A stretch of DNA of 64,000 bases from Hymenobacter nivis. GTDB taxonomy: Bacteria; Bacteroidota; Bacteroidia; Cytophagales; Hymenobacteraceae. Shown in pieces: positions 8,860 through 16,203 of this stretch (its first letter is position 1; every line of letters begins with the position of its first letter). The stretch covers positions 62,001-126,000 of the forward strand of contig NZ_RCYZ01000005.1 of NCBI RefSeq assembly GCF_006439025.1. Direction: 5' to 3'. The notes beneath the pieces were generated by a model, which was given only the letters and a program-made list of their open reading frames with translations, was not told where the DNA came from and ran no database searches. The position numbers and the translations under genes are program-made.

Positions 8860-9156
8860 GGAAGTGGGGGTTAGGTAAATTGATATAACAAAGGTGCTGC
8901 CTCTCTGAAAGGATTAACATGGACGGACGCAACTAGTGGCTGGACAAAAAGACCATGGCCGCTTCAAACCAGTATGTGAGCTCGTGTATCATGGTTTAAC
9001 TGGCCCCGAATGGTGCAGTGGCTGTTGCAGAACTCGGCACGATGCAAAACGTGAAGGGCTTGAGGCTTCGAGACAGGCTAGAAAAGAACATGAGCAGGCC
9101 GTTCATCTATGCTCAGGAACTATTCTACGTAGTTGCTGAGCTGCCTTGAGAATTCT
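8860..9156. other. Intergenic stretch without recognisable gene
   Basis: About 300 bp between the monooxygenase gene and the miniature Tn3-type element. No convincing ORF, repeat or RNA is visible. It probably includes the promoter of the monooxygenase gene next to 8860. Confidence 0.5.
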
Positions 9157-9195
9157 GGGGTTCTTTTGCCAAAAGGGCGGATTTACACGCTAAGC

Positions 9196-9301
9196 CCGGT
9201 TATCAAAGAGGGTTATAGTACTGCCTGAGAAAGACTGATTCTACGCTGTAGAGCGGGTGCGTGCTGCCTATCAACAAGGAACTCCTTTTTGATAACCTCC
9301 G
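9196..9301. other. Presumed res region of the miniature element
   Basis: Non-coding DNA between the left repeat and the resolvase frame. It holds an inverted pair GGTTATCAAA (9198-9207) and TTTGATAACC (about 9288-9297), of the kind expected for resolvase subsites. Confidence 0.45.
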
Positions 9302-9916
9302 ATGCCCGCCAACCCGACCGACCAGCCCACCCGCGTGGCGCTCTATGCCCGCGTCTCCACCCTCGACAAAGGGCAGGCCCCGGAGACGCAGCTGCGCCCC
9401 CTGCGCGAGTACGCCCAGCGCCGCGGCTTTGCCGTTGTCGATGAATACGTGGACTAGGCCTCGGGTACCAGCGAGGAATGAACTCAGTACAAACGGATGA
9501 TGGCGGCGGCCAAGAACCGGTAGCTCGACGCGGTGCTGGTCCGGCGCTACGACCGCTTTGCCCGCTCGACCCAGGCGCTGGTCAACGCGCCGAAGGAATT
9601 CCAGAGCCTAGGGGTGGACTTCGTCTCCTACCAGGAAAATATCGACACCACCACGCCCACGGGCGAGTTGGTGTTCCACGTCATGGCTTCGCTGGCCCTG
9701 TTTGAGAGCACGCTCATCAGCCAGCGCGTGCGCGCCGGCATGGCCCGGGCCAAAGCCCAGGGCAAGCATGTGGCCCGGCCGCCACTGGCCCAGTCTAAGC
9801 AGGAGGCCATTGCGCAGCTTCTGCGCAATTGCTTATCTATGAATCAAGTCATCAAGCAGTTAGACCTGGCCTATGGCACCGTCTACAATTACGCCCAGAA
9901 GCTAAAAAGTGCTTAG
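9302..9916 (+). pseudogene. Serine recombinase (resolvase) with three in-frame stops
   Basis: One uninterrupted reading frame of 204 codons encodes a complete serine resolvase. It has YARVSTLDKGQ with the nucleophile Ser, RYDRFARS, FHVMASLALFESTLISQRV, and a C-terminal helix-turn-helix with MNQVIKQLDLAYGTVYNYAQ. It is broken by TAG (9455-9457), TGA (9479-9481) and TAG (9521-9523). There are no frameshifts, so decay is by point substitutions in a short stretch. It is distinct from the intact tnpR at 1507. Confidence 0.9.
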
Positions 9917-9960
9917 CGTGTAAATCCGCCCTTTGGGAAGAAGAACCCCTTTTAGCCATG

Positions 9961-9997
9961 GACTCGGAGGTTTTACCCTATTTGTTTAACAACACCC
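9961..9997 (-). repeat. Outer Tn3-type terminal inverted repeat, right
   Basis: 37 bp ending GTTTAACAACACCC at 9997. It is the reverse complement of 628-664 at 36 of 37 positions and identical to 7410-7439 over the shared 30 bp. Confidence 0.85.
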
Positions 9998-10053
9998 TAC
10001 CTAGCTGACTGGAGTGTAACCAGTCACCTCCCCCCCGACAAGGAAGAATTTCT

Positions 10054-10786
10054 GGGCGGTGGTCTATTAAGAGGTGAAAAGCGTAGGAGGGATTATGGTT
10101 TACACGCAACATCTATGTGCCCAATGTGGCAGCGAACCTATTCGGCGCAATGGTCCGAGCCAAGGGCATGCCGAATATCAGTGTAAAGCCTGTGGCTACC
10201 AAGCGCGTTTTACGCCCGCTGCTGTCGCCAAAGCCGCCCAATATGCCCAGGTGGAAAAACTGTTAAGTAGAACGCAACTCCCAACGTAGCATTGTGCACG
10301 CCACGGGCGTGGCGCGCGTGACGGTGGCTAAGCTGCTAAAAAAAGCGCGGGCAGCTTCGCCCCCGCTGCCCCGACTGCGGCGGAAGAAGTTTTAGAAAAA
10401 ACGCTGTAAAGCGCATAAGGTCTGGCTCTTGCTTGCGGTCGAACGCGCCAGTCGGCGCATCGTGGCGTGGGTTTTGGGCAACCGCAGTGCTCAAACGGCG
10501 CAGCGGCTGTGGCAAGCCTTGCCGCGTCGCTACCGCCGCCACTGCTGGTATTTTACCGACCGCTGGAATGCCTATACAAACGTGCTGCCCCGCTGGCGAC
10601 ACCGCCCGTATCTGAAAGGCGAAGGGCAAACCAGTATTGTCGAAGCTAGTAATTGCTCCTTACGGCAGCGGTGCGGTATGCTGGTGCGCAAATCCTGCTC
10701 CTTTAGCAAAAGTTTGGCAATCCATACTGCCCGCATTAAAATCGTTATCGATAACTACACTCTCACCTTAAATTAGACCACCACCC
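10054..10786. mobile_element. IS1-family insertion sequence, degenerate
   Basis: The ends are imperfect inverted repeats: GGGCGGTGGTCTATTAAGAG at 10054 and, on the other strand, GGGTGGTGGTCTAATTTAAG ending at 10786. The 733-bp element is slightly shorter than a typical IS1, consistent with an internal deletion in the transposase gene. No target duplication is obvious at the flanks. Confidence 0.8.
10095..10776 (+). pseudogene. IS1-family InsA/InsB transposase, broken
   Basis: The N-terminal InsA-like part (ATG 10095, preceded by AGGAGG) has a zinc finger with CAQC and CKAC. Around 10268 an extra A shifts the frame; removing it restores a continuous LLS-ERNSQRSIVHATGVARVT. The downstream part has IS1 InsB blocks: WLLLAVERASRRIVAWVLG, FTDRWNAY with a catalytic Asp, and the Glu in SIVEASNCSLRQRCG. 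The segment that should carry the first catalytic Asp (family form ELDE followed by WxxVG) is missing before KKRCKAHKVW, and in-frame stops lie there. The element is therefore inactive. Confidence 0.85.
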
Positions 10787-10859
10787 AAGAAACAACTGCT
10801 GTAGCTACCGGTTCTCCCCCACATCGCCTTAAGTAAAGCGAGGCCAAACGAGGAACATC

Positions 10860-11600
10860 ATGGAGAATATCGAAAATAAAGTAGTCGTCATCACGGGCGC
10901 TAGCAGCGGGCTGGGCGAAACTACGGCTCGCCATTTGGCCAGCAAAGGTGCCGCCGTAGTGCTAGGCGCGCGCCGCCTCGAAAACCTGGAAAAAATTGCT
11001 GCCGATATTCGCGCCGCAGGCGGAAAGGTAGAGATTCTGCAAACCGACGTAACCAAAGCCGAAGAAGTAAAAGCCTTGGTTGATAAGGCTGTAGAAGCGT
11101 TTGGTCGCCTCGACGTTATCATCAACAACGCCGGCCTGATGGCCATTGCGCCCATGAGTGCCACCAAGGTGGACGAGTGGAACAGCATGATTGACATCAA
11201 CATCAAAGGCGTGCTCTACGGTATCGCGGCCGCCTTGCCCGTGTTCGAGCAGCAAAAGTCCGGGCACTTTATCAATATCTCGTCGGTGGCGGGCATCAAA
11301 GTGTTCAGCCCCGGCGGCACCGTGTACAGCGGCACCAAATACGCCGTGCGGGCCATATCCGACGGGCTGCGCCACGAAGTAGGCGGCAGCATTCGCGTCA
11401 CCAGCATCGAGCCCGGCGCGGTAGAGTCGGAGCTACAGCACGGCAGCTCGCACGAGGAAAGTGCCAAGGGCGTGGTAGAGTTCTACAAACAGGCTATTCC
11501 AGCGTCGTCAGTGGCCCGGGCCATTGCGTTCGCCATCGAGCAGCCCGCCGAGGTAGATATCAACGAAATTGTGCTACGCCCCACGGTGCAGGAGTTTTAA
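10860..11600 (+). CDS. SDR family NAD(P)-dependent oxidoreductase
   Basis: A 246-residue classical short-chain dehydrogenase. It has the cofactor motif TGASSGLG (12-19), NNAG (89-92), catalytic Ser in NISSVAG (about 141) and the YSGTK active-site pair Tyr156/Lys160. GARR after the second strand suggests NADP preference. Its length is normal for the family and it is intact. It stands alone between the IS1 remnant and a long inverted repeat that could terminate it. The substrate is unknown. Confidence 0.93.
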   Translation: MENIENKVVVITGASSGLGETTARHLASKGAAVVLGARRLENLEKIAADIRAAGGKVEILQTDVTKAEEVKALVDKAVEAFGRLDVIINNAGLMAIAPMSATKVDEWNSMIDINIKGVLYGIAAALPVFEQQKSGHFINISSVAGIKVFSPGGTVYSGTKYAVRAISDGLRHEVGGSIRVTSIEPGAVESELQHGSSHEESAKGVVEFYKQAIPASSVARAIAFAIEQPAEVDINEIVLRPTVQEF

Positions 11601-11625
11601 GCACGTCGTCCATATCTGGTAGCTC

Positions 11626-11723
11626 AAAGCGCCTGTCAGGTTGAGCTGGCGCAGCATCTTCCGTTAGAAATATGATTTCTCACGCGAAAAAATGCTGCGC
11701 CAGCTCAGCCTGACAGGCGCTTT
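11626..11723. repeat. Long inverted repeat with 32-bp arms, after the SDR gene
   Basis: Arms 11626-11657 and 11692-11723 (starting AAAGCGCCTGTCAGGTTGAG) match at 31 of 32 positions. The 34-nt loop itself contains a smaller hairpin (AGAAAT/ATTTCT). It can act as a terminator for the SDR gene. Its length and nested structure also fit a REP-like interspersed element. Confidence 0.7.
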
Positions 11724-11748
11724 AATATAGTAGGTAGGCTGGCTATTT

Positions 11749-11930
11749 TAGCAGCTCGTGCAGCGCGGTCTGCATCGAGAACGTCCGGTTGCCCGCTTCC
11801 TGAATGATAAGTGAGCCCGGCGCATCGAGCACCGCGTCCGAAACTTGGCCTTGGGTAAAAGGTTGGCACAAAAGCTAAACGGGCTGGCCAGTTCGTGCTG
11901 AGCATCACCGGCGTGACAAGGCCCGGTCAA
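11749..11930 (-). pseudogene. Short 3' gene remnant, unidentified
   Basis: Two overlapping minus-strand frames read like one damaged gene end. ELASPFSFCANLLPK occurs in one frame and, after a shift, DAVLDAPGSLIIQEAGNR plus a further 14 residues in another, ending in TAG at 11749. The protein-like composition and sudden frame change suggest a decayed C-terminus. I do not recognise the family, and it may be spurious. Confidence 0.35.
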
Positions 11931-12477
11931 TACATGTCAGTCATGAGGAGCATTCTCGAGCGCATTCCAGTTCGCGGGTGGCGACGCAGTCTGTTGCGTA
12001 TCGCTTCGGCAACTGACCTGCTCCCATCAAACTAGACCAAACTAAAGTAGAGAAATCAGGTGGCATGGTAAGATGCAGCTTTCTTAGAATGCCACCTACT
12101 ATCAGATTCCAATCAACCTTCTTGTTTAGCTGCCCAGAATTGCCTAGTACATAAAAAGTCTTAGCACAAGAACTCCAAGCACCAGCGCCTGCTGCTTGCA
12201 AGCCGACTTATGCGAGTACCCTTTCCCCAAGACCTAAACGGCACTTCCCGCTCGTGACCACTAAGTCGACCGGTTCGCTACGGCGCATCTTTATGATACA
12301 GGAGCTTATGTCTGCCCGACCGGTCAACCACCGTTCGGCGCTCCTAGAATTGCGCCAAAGCAGGCACTACTGAATGTTAGCCCTGCCAGCGGCATCGCCG
12401 GGTTTTCCGTTTCAACTTTCGTGCGTCACTAGTAGCTAGTGGTCGGGGCTCGTTAACATTTATGCCCCTTCGGGTGT
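11931..12477. other. Intergenic region without supported genes
   Basis: About 550 bp of lower-GC sequence between the gene remnant and the MarR gene. Open frames here are short and have no recognisable motif. No RNA gene is seen. Confidence 0.45.
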
Positions 12478-12503
12478 TAAATACTAAATGCGTTTAGTAT
12501 TTA
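12478..12503. terminator. AT-rich hairpin downstream of the MarR gene
   Basis: A palindrome TAAATACTAAA-TGCG-TTTAGTATTTA with 11-bp arms lies 44 bp beyond the stop of the minus-strand MarR gene. A terminator role fits its position; an operator is possible. Confidence 0.45.
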
Positions 12504-12547
12504 TTCCTGTGGTCACGTTTGCCGATTTGCTGGTTGACCTTAGCTCC

Positions 12548-13033
12548 CTACACTTCGTCAGGCCAACTGCTGACTACTTGCAACAACAGCGGGTGCAACT
12601 GCGGCTGGTCAGCTACTCCTTCGAAGAACTGTCGCTGCGCCGCTTCGGCCAGCGGAATGGCCTGCGTGAGCGCGTGCACGCCTGCCGCGGTAAGCTGCAC
12701 CTGCTTGCGCCGGCTGTCAGCCGGGTTGCGGGGGCGCTCGACCAGCGCCTTCTGCTCCAGCGCCTTGAGTACCTGCGAGAGCTGCATGGGGTGGATACCG
12801 CTGGTGGCCGCCAACTCAACCTGGCTCACAATGGCCCCGGCGCGCCCCAGCCACCCACTGAGCAGCAGGGTGATGAACTGCAAATGCGTCAGGTCGACGG
12901 CAGCGCACGCCCGGTCGATGTCGCGCTGATAGCGGTGAGCCACCCGCCACAGCAAGAACCCCGACGCCTCGGTGGGGTGCGAAAAAGGGGCGCGGGCGAA
13001 AAGCTGCGCCAGCGCCTGAACATCAACCGGCAT
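12548..13033 (-). CDS. MarR-family transcriptional regulator
   Basis: A 161-residue winged-helix MarR regulator. The recognition region reads SQVELAATSGIHPMQLSQVL, followed by LEQKALVERPRNPADSRRKQ, where the D-x-R motif of the wing is clear. It is divergent from a catalase-family gene with an 87-bp shared promoter region, the classic layout for an oxidant- or drug-responsive repressor controlling its neighbour. The ligand is unknown. Confidence 0.92.
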   Translation of the reverse strand: MPVDVQALAQLFARAPFSHPTEASGFLLWRVAHRYQRDIDRACAAVDLTHLQFITLLLSGWLGRAGAIVSQVELAATSGIHPMQLSQVLKALEQKALVERPRNPADSRRKQVQLTAAGVHALTQAIPLAEAAQRQFFEGVADQPQLHPLLLQVVSSWPDEV

Positions 13034-13057
13034 ACGACGGAGTAAAAAACCAAACTT

Positions 13058-13088
13058 ACGGCCCCTAGGCTACAACGGCCCTAGGGTC
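13058..13088. promoter_or_regulatory. Candidate MarR operator between divergent genes
   Basis: Two near-copies, ACGGCCCCTAGGCTAC and ACGGCCCTAGGGTCC, stand in tandem in the MarR/catalase intergenic region. Each contains the palindrome CCTAGG or CCCTAGGG. Position and repetition suggest a regulator-binding site. This is inference. Confidence 0.4.
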
Positions 13089-13120
13089 CTCTTTCTTCCT
13101 TACCCCCTTTTCATTCCCCC

Positions 13121-14254
13121 ATGGCGACTGACCACCCTTCCACTCCGACCGAGACACCGCAGCCTCCTCGCCCGGTGCGCTACACGCCCGAGGTCGAACA
13201 ACTACTGCCCAACGAGGCCGAGCTGCTACTTCAAACCGGCGAAACGGTGCTGGGCATGGCCCAAACCGTGCGCCGAGCGCACGGCCACGCCATGCACGCC
13301 ACCCACGCCAAGGCGGTAGGCCTGCTCAAAGGCACGCTTCTGATAGCCGACGACCTCCCCCCCGAGTTGGCGCAGGGCCTGTTTGCCCGGCCCGGCCGCT
13401 ACGACGTGCTGGTACGCTACGCCCCCGGTCCCAGCAACCCCGTCTCCGACAAAGCCTCCGGCCAACGGGGCCTCTCGCTCAAGGTGCTCGGGGTCGAGGG
13501 CCCGCACCTGCCCGAGAGCCGCGAAACCACTACCCAGGATTGGGTGCTGGCCCTCGACCCGGCCTTCGTAGCCAGCACAGCCGAGGACTTCTTGCGCACG
13601 TTTCGGCGGTTTGCCGCCAAATCGCCAAGCATACCGGAAAACCTGATCGTGGCCGGGTCGCGCCTCGCCCGAGGAGCAGAAGCTGCGTTGGAAACCGTGG
13701 GCCTGGAAAGCAGCAACCTGCGCTTCTTCGGTCGCCCCCCCCAGCACCCGGCCAGCGAGGTCTATTACAGCCAGGCCCCGGTGCGCTACGGCGACTACAT
13801 CGCCAAGCTCGCCGTCTTCCCAACCCCGGAAACGCTGGCCGCCATCGGCGACCCGGCCCTGGACACCAGCCACGACGACGAAGCCCAGCGCCACGCTATG
13901 CAAGCCTATTATACGCAGCATGCGGGCACCTACGAGGTACGCGTGCAGCTCTGCACCGACCTGCAAACCATGCCCGTGGAGGATGCCGCCGTTGTGTGGC
14001 CCGAGGCGCAAAGTCCCTACCGCACCGTGGCCCGGCTGGTACTACCCCCGCAGGAAGCCTATTCCGAAGCCCGGCGCCAGTACGTGGATGAGCGCCTGGC
14101 CTTCAACCCCGTGCACGCCCTGGAAGCCCACCGGCCCCTAGGCTCCATCATGCGCGTGCGTACCAAAGTCTATATCCAAGCGCAGGATTTTCGTCAACAA
14201 GCCAATGGCGTAGTCCCCGCCGAGCCCCGCAGCCACGCCGAGGTGCCCGACTAA
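13121..14254 (+). CDS. Catalase-family heme protein (y4iL-like)
   Basis: A 377-residue protein of the small catalase-related group rather than a canonical catalase. Supporting blocks are HATHAKAVGLLKGTLLIADD, LFARPGRYDVLVRYAPGPSN, GLSLKVLGVEG (residues about 65-130), and near the C-terminus ERLAFNPVHALEAHRPLG, the region that usually supplies heme contacts. Related proteins are annotated as catalase-like and may break down organic peroxides. The activity is not proven for the group. No signal peptide is visible. Divergent transcription from a MarR gene suggests oxidative or chemical induction. Confidence 0.85.
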   Translation: MATDHPSTPTETPQPPRPVRYTPEVEQLLPNEAELLLQTGETVLGMAQTVRRAHGHAMHATHAKAVGLLKGTLLIADDLPPELAQGLFARPGRYDVLVRYAPGPSNPVSDKASGQRGLSLKVLGVEGPHLPESRETTTQDWVLALDPAFVASTAEDFLRTFRRFAAKSPSIPENLIVAGSRLARGAEAALETVGLESSNLRFFGRPPQHPASEVYYSQAPVRYGDYIAKLAVFPTPETLAAIGDPALDTSHDDEAQRHAMQAYYTQHAGTYEVRVQLCTDLQTMPVEDAAVVWPEAQSPYRTVARLVLPPQEAYSEARRQYVDERLAFNPVHALEAHRPLGSIMRVRTKVYIQAQDFRQQANGVVPAEPRSHAEVPD

Positions 14255-14441
14255 CTCTTCCCTAATCTAGTCCGGCGGCTGGAACCACCTGGGTAGCTAG
14301 TGGCTGGAGCTTTCGGGCTGACACGAGCTGCTAGTATTGCCGGATAGTGGCTTCTTCATCAACTGCCAGAGCCTAAGGTAAGGTTTATAAACGCCGCCGT
14401 ATACATCAAGGCGGCCCTTACTTGGAGGGGAATACCTGCTC
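14255..14441. other. Intergenic region after the catalase-family gene
   Basis: No gene or known motif is visible between the catalase-family stop and the 50-bp palindrome. Confidence 0.4.
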
Positions 14442-14729
14442 TTATGCGCTATACAGACAGTCCCGACCTTCGGCCGAAGGTCGGGACTGTCTGTATAGAA
14501 CACTCATCGTACCTAAAGTCCATGTAAGTGAATCTCCACTACTTTTATTGGCCAGCTGCTCATAAGTAAGTATTATGATACCTAAAGTCTCGGTAAAGGG
14601 CTGAGGTGGTTCAGACAGCTTTTGTAGCGCAAAAAGAAGAATTAGCGTCGCTTGGCTCGCTGACCACGAAAGCTGGTTACTCCTTAAATAATAAGGAGTG
14701 GTTTGACTCTGGATGCGTTGATAGAGCAC
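14442..14729 (-). pseudogene. Possible RteC-like gene remnant
   Basis: The minus-strand frame, which continues upstream without a start to about 14774, contains YLRSNQLSWSASQATLILLF followed by AL. This recalls the RteC-type block (WTxSKxxLxELIYALH). No good start codon is visible and the frame ends within the 50-bp palindrome, so any gene has been truncated. The identification is weak. Confidence 0.25.
14449..14498. repeat. Perfect 50-bp palindrome
   Basis: 25-bp arms meet with no spacer (CTATACAGACAGTCCCGACC onwards). It is not adjacent to a clearly transcribed gene end. It may form a cruciform, serve as a terminator, or be a REP-like element. Confidence 0.75.
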
Positions 14730-15150
14730 CCGACGAATAAGTGAGAATGACGTTTCCTTGTTGCTACCTATCTGAACCAGTTACCTCACTCGACGATAAG
14801 CAACGCTTTTTCTACTTTAGCTTAGGCTAGTTTATTAGCAGGAGGTCAACCTGTACGCTTCCCCTTTCGATAGGAAAAATGACTTCCTGCTGCCCGCTGT
14901 TTGGCTTCCAAGGGCGGCTAAGACTATCGTCTCTTGCTACGGCACGTTGGTGCCTTTTTCGAACAGGCAAGCTCCTGGTATTCCACGTTGGTAGCTTTCC
15001 TAGTTGGTTGATAATCCCGCTTTGCAGCTTACGAACTGGTCGGGGGACAACGGTAGGGCTGGCTACTCAGCGGGTGATGCTGCCCTTTCGCATGCAGCAC
15101 CCCTCAAGGAGTTGTCGAGTAGCGCTGCCTGGCCGGCAACTAGAGCTACG
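14730..15150. other. Intergenic region without supported genes
   Basis: About 420 bp. The plus-strand frame at 14879-15223 has no recognisable motif and runs through the palindrome, so it is not called as a gene. Confidence 0.4.
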
Positions 15151-15202
15151 CGTTAACAGCAACGAGCGAGCGGGTCGACCCGCTCGCTCGTTGCTGTTAA
15201 CG
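15151..15202. terminator. Perfect 52-bp palindrome after the NmrA-like gene
   Basis: Arms 15151-15176 and 15177-15202 (CGTTAACAGCAACGAGCGAG onwards) are perfectly complementary. It begins 22 bp beyond the stop of the minus-strand NmrA-like gene, so it is the likely terminator of that gene. Confidence 0.7.
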
Positions 15203-15224
15203 CCTGCCTGTCCGTTGAAATAGC

Positions 15225-16100
15225 CTAGGCTACCTGGCTTCCGTACACGGTTTGCAGGTAAGTTTTGAGCGTGGTGGGGGCGTGGCCCAACAACTGCGCC
15301 AGGGCGGGGCTGGTGGCCGCGAACTCCTGGTCGCGCATGGCGGCGGCCATGCCGGTCAGCAGCGTGATGAAGGGCTCGGGCACTTGCTGCTGGCGCGCCC
15401 CGCTGGCCAACTGCTCCTCAGAAATCTCCACGTACTGGATGGGCCGGCCCACTACCTCGCTCAACGCGCTGGCCACTTCGGCCAGGGTGTGGGCCGGGGC
15501 GGGAGCCAGCTCGTACACCTGGTTGGCAGGGCCGGGGCTGGTGAGCAGGTTGGCCAACGCCTGGGCCACGTCGGTGCGCAGCACGAAGCTCACGCGGCCC
15601 TCGCCGGCCGCGAAGTAAAACTGGCCGTCGGCCACGACGGTGGGGCCGAGCAGCAGGGGCAGCAAGTCCAGGTACAGCGTATCGCGCACCAGGGTGTAGG
15701 CTAGCCCCGACTGGCGCAGGTACTGCTCGGTTGCGTAGTGGCCGGGCGAGGCCCCGAACTTGGAGGTGGGGGTCGGGTTCACGCCGCTCACGTACACGAC
15801 GTGGCGCACGCCGGCCTGCTTCGCCGCATCAATTACGTGCTGGTGCTGCTGCACGCGCACGGCGTGTGCTAGCTCGCTGGTGGCGATGAACAGCAGGGTG
15901 TCCACGCCCTGGAAGGCGGCCGTCAGCGAGGCCGGGTCGTTATAGTCGCCGGGCCGAACGTGCACGCCTCGGGCGCGCAGGTCGGCGGCTTTCTGCGGGT
16001 CGCGGGCCACGGCAATCACTTGCTTGGGGGCTACCTGAGTGAGTAAGGCGTGGAGGGTGGCTTGGCCGAGTTGGCCGGTAGCGCCGGTGATGGCATACAT
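15225..16100 (-). CDS. NmrA-like NAD(P)H:quinone oxidoreductase (QOR2-type)
   Basis: A 291-residue atypical SDR. It starts MYAITGATGQLGQATLHALL with the Rossmann motif TGATGQLG, then IAVARDPQKA and VYVSGVNPTPTS. No classical YxxxK is needed in this group. Length and blocks match QOR2/YtfG-like reductases of quinones. The ATG at 16100 is chosen over upstream in-frame codons because it gives the family start. It is divergent from an HxlR regulator, a very common pairing in which HxlR senses quinones or aldehydes and controls the reductase. Confidence 0.88.
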   Translation of the reverse strand: MYAITGATGQLGQATLHALLTQVAPKQVIAVARDPQKAADLRARGVHVRPGDYNDPASLTAAFQGVDTLLFIATSELAHAVRVQQHQHVIDAAKQAGVRHVVYVSGVNPTPTSKFGASPGHYATEQYLRQSGLAYTLVRDTLYLDLLPLLLGPTVVADGQFYFAAGEGRVSFVLRTDVAQALANLLTSPGPANQVYELAPAPAHTLAEVASALSEVVGRPIQYVEISEEQLASGARQQQVPEPFITLLTGMAAAMRDQEFAATSPALAQLLGHAPTTLKTYLQTVYGSQVA

Positions 16101-16130
16101 AGGGGAAAGGTGGGTTTGAAGTCCAATGGT

Positions 16131-16152
16131 TACTTTTGATAACCCAAAGGTA
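16131..16152. promoter_or_regulatory. Back-to-back -7 boxes between NmrA-like and HxlR genes
   Basis: TACTTTTG at 16131-16138 (plus strand, toward HxlR) and TACCTTTG on the minus strand at 16152-16145 (toward the reductase) both fit the Bacteroidota -7 element TAnnTTTG. They lie only 6 bp apart, so a regulator bound here could control both directions. Confidence 0.6.
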
Positions 16153-16203
16153 TTCGGTCCCTTTTGCGCGGCGCAAGAGGGCATTTTTTCCTTTCCAAGG
16201 CAC

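Larger units (their letters stand above)
9157..9949. mobile_element. Miniature Tn3-type element carrying only a dead resolvase
   Basis: 39-bp inverted repeats at 9157-9195 and 9911-9949 start GGGGTTCTT and share the inner GGGCGGATTTACACGCTAAG, with three mismatches in all. The 793-bp element has no transposase and a single serine-recombinase pseudogene whose stop overlaps the right repeat. It resembles the miniature Tn3-derived elements called TIMEs. Its repeats differ from both other Tn3 repeat sets in the window. Flanking pentamers (attct and tttta) do not match, so no target duplication is seen. Confidence 0.8.
628..9997. mobile_element. Outer Tn3-family element or composite remnant
   Basis: The outer ends are 37-bp inverted repeats at 628-664 and 9961-9997, beginning GGGTGTTGTTAAACAAATAG, with one mismatch. 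Inside, next to the left end as expected for Tn3 elements, is the 3' part of a tnpA (669-1310). A third, terminally truncated copy of the right end lies at 7410-7439. The five bases flanking the two outer ends (aagaa, tacct) do not match, so no target duplication is visible. The block may be one element invaded by others, or two overlapping remnants. It contains a younger Tn3-type transposon, an AraC/monooxygenase pair and a miniature element. Confidence 0.6.

Noticed and set aside
4557..9523. Reassignment of TAG to a sense codon, because tnpA, the resolvase and the IS1 gene all contain TAG
   Set aside because: Core genes use TAG as an ordinary stop (for example near 669, 16621 and 43087). 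The resolvase also has TGA, and IS1 has a frameshift. Decay explains all cases.
14879..15223. Plus-strand frame of 114 codons
   Set aside because: No motif, codon use unlike its neighbours, and it runs through the 52-bp palindrome.
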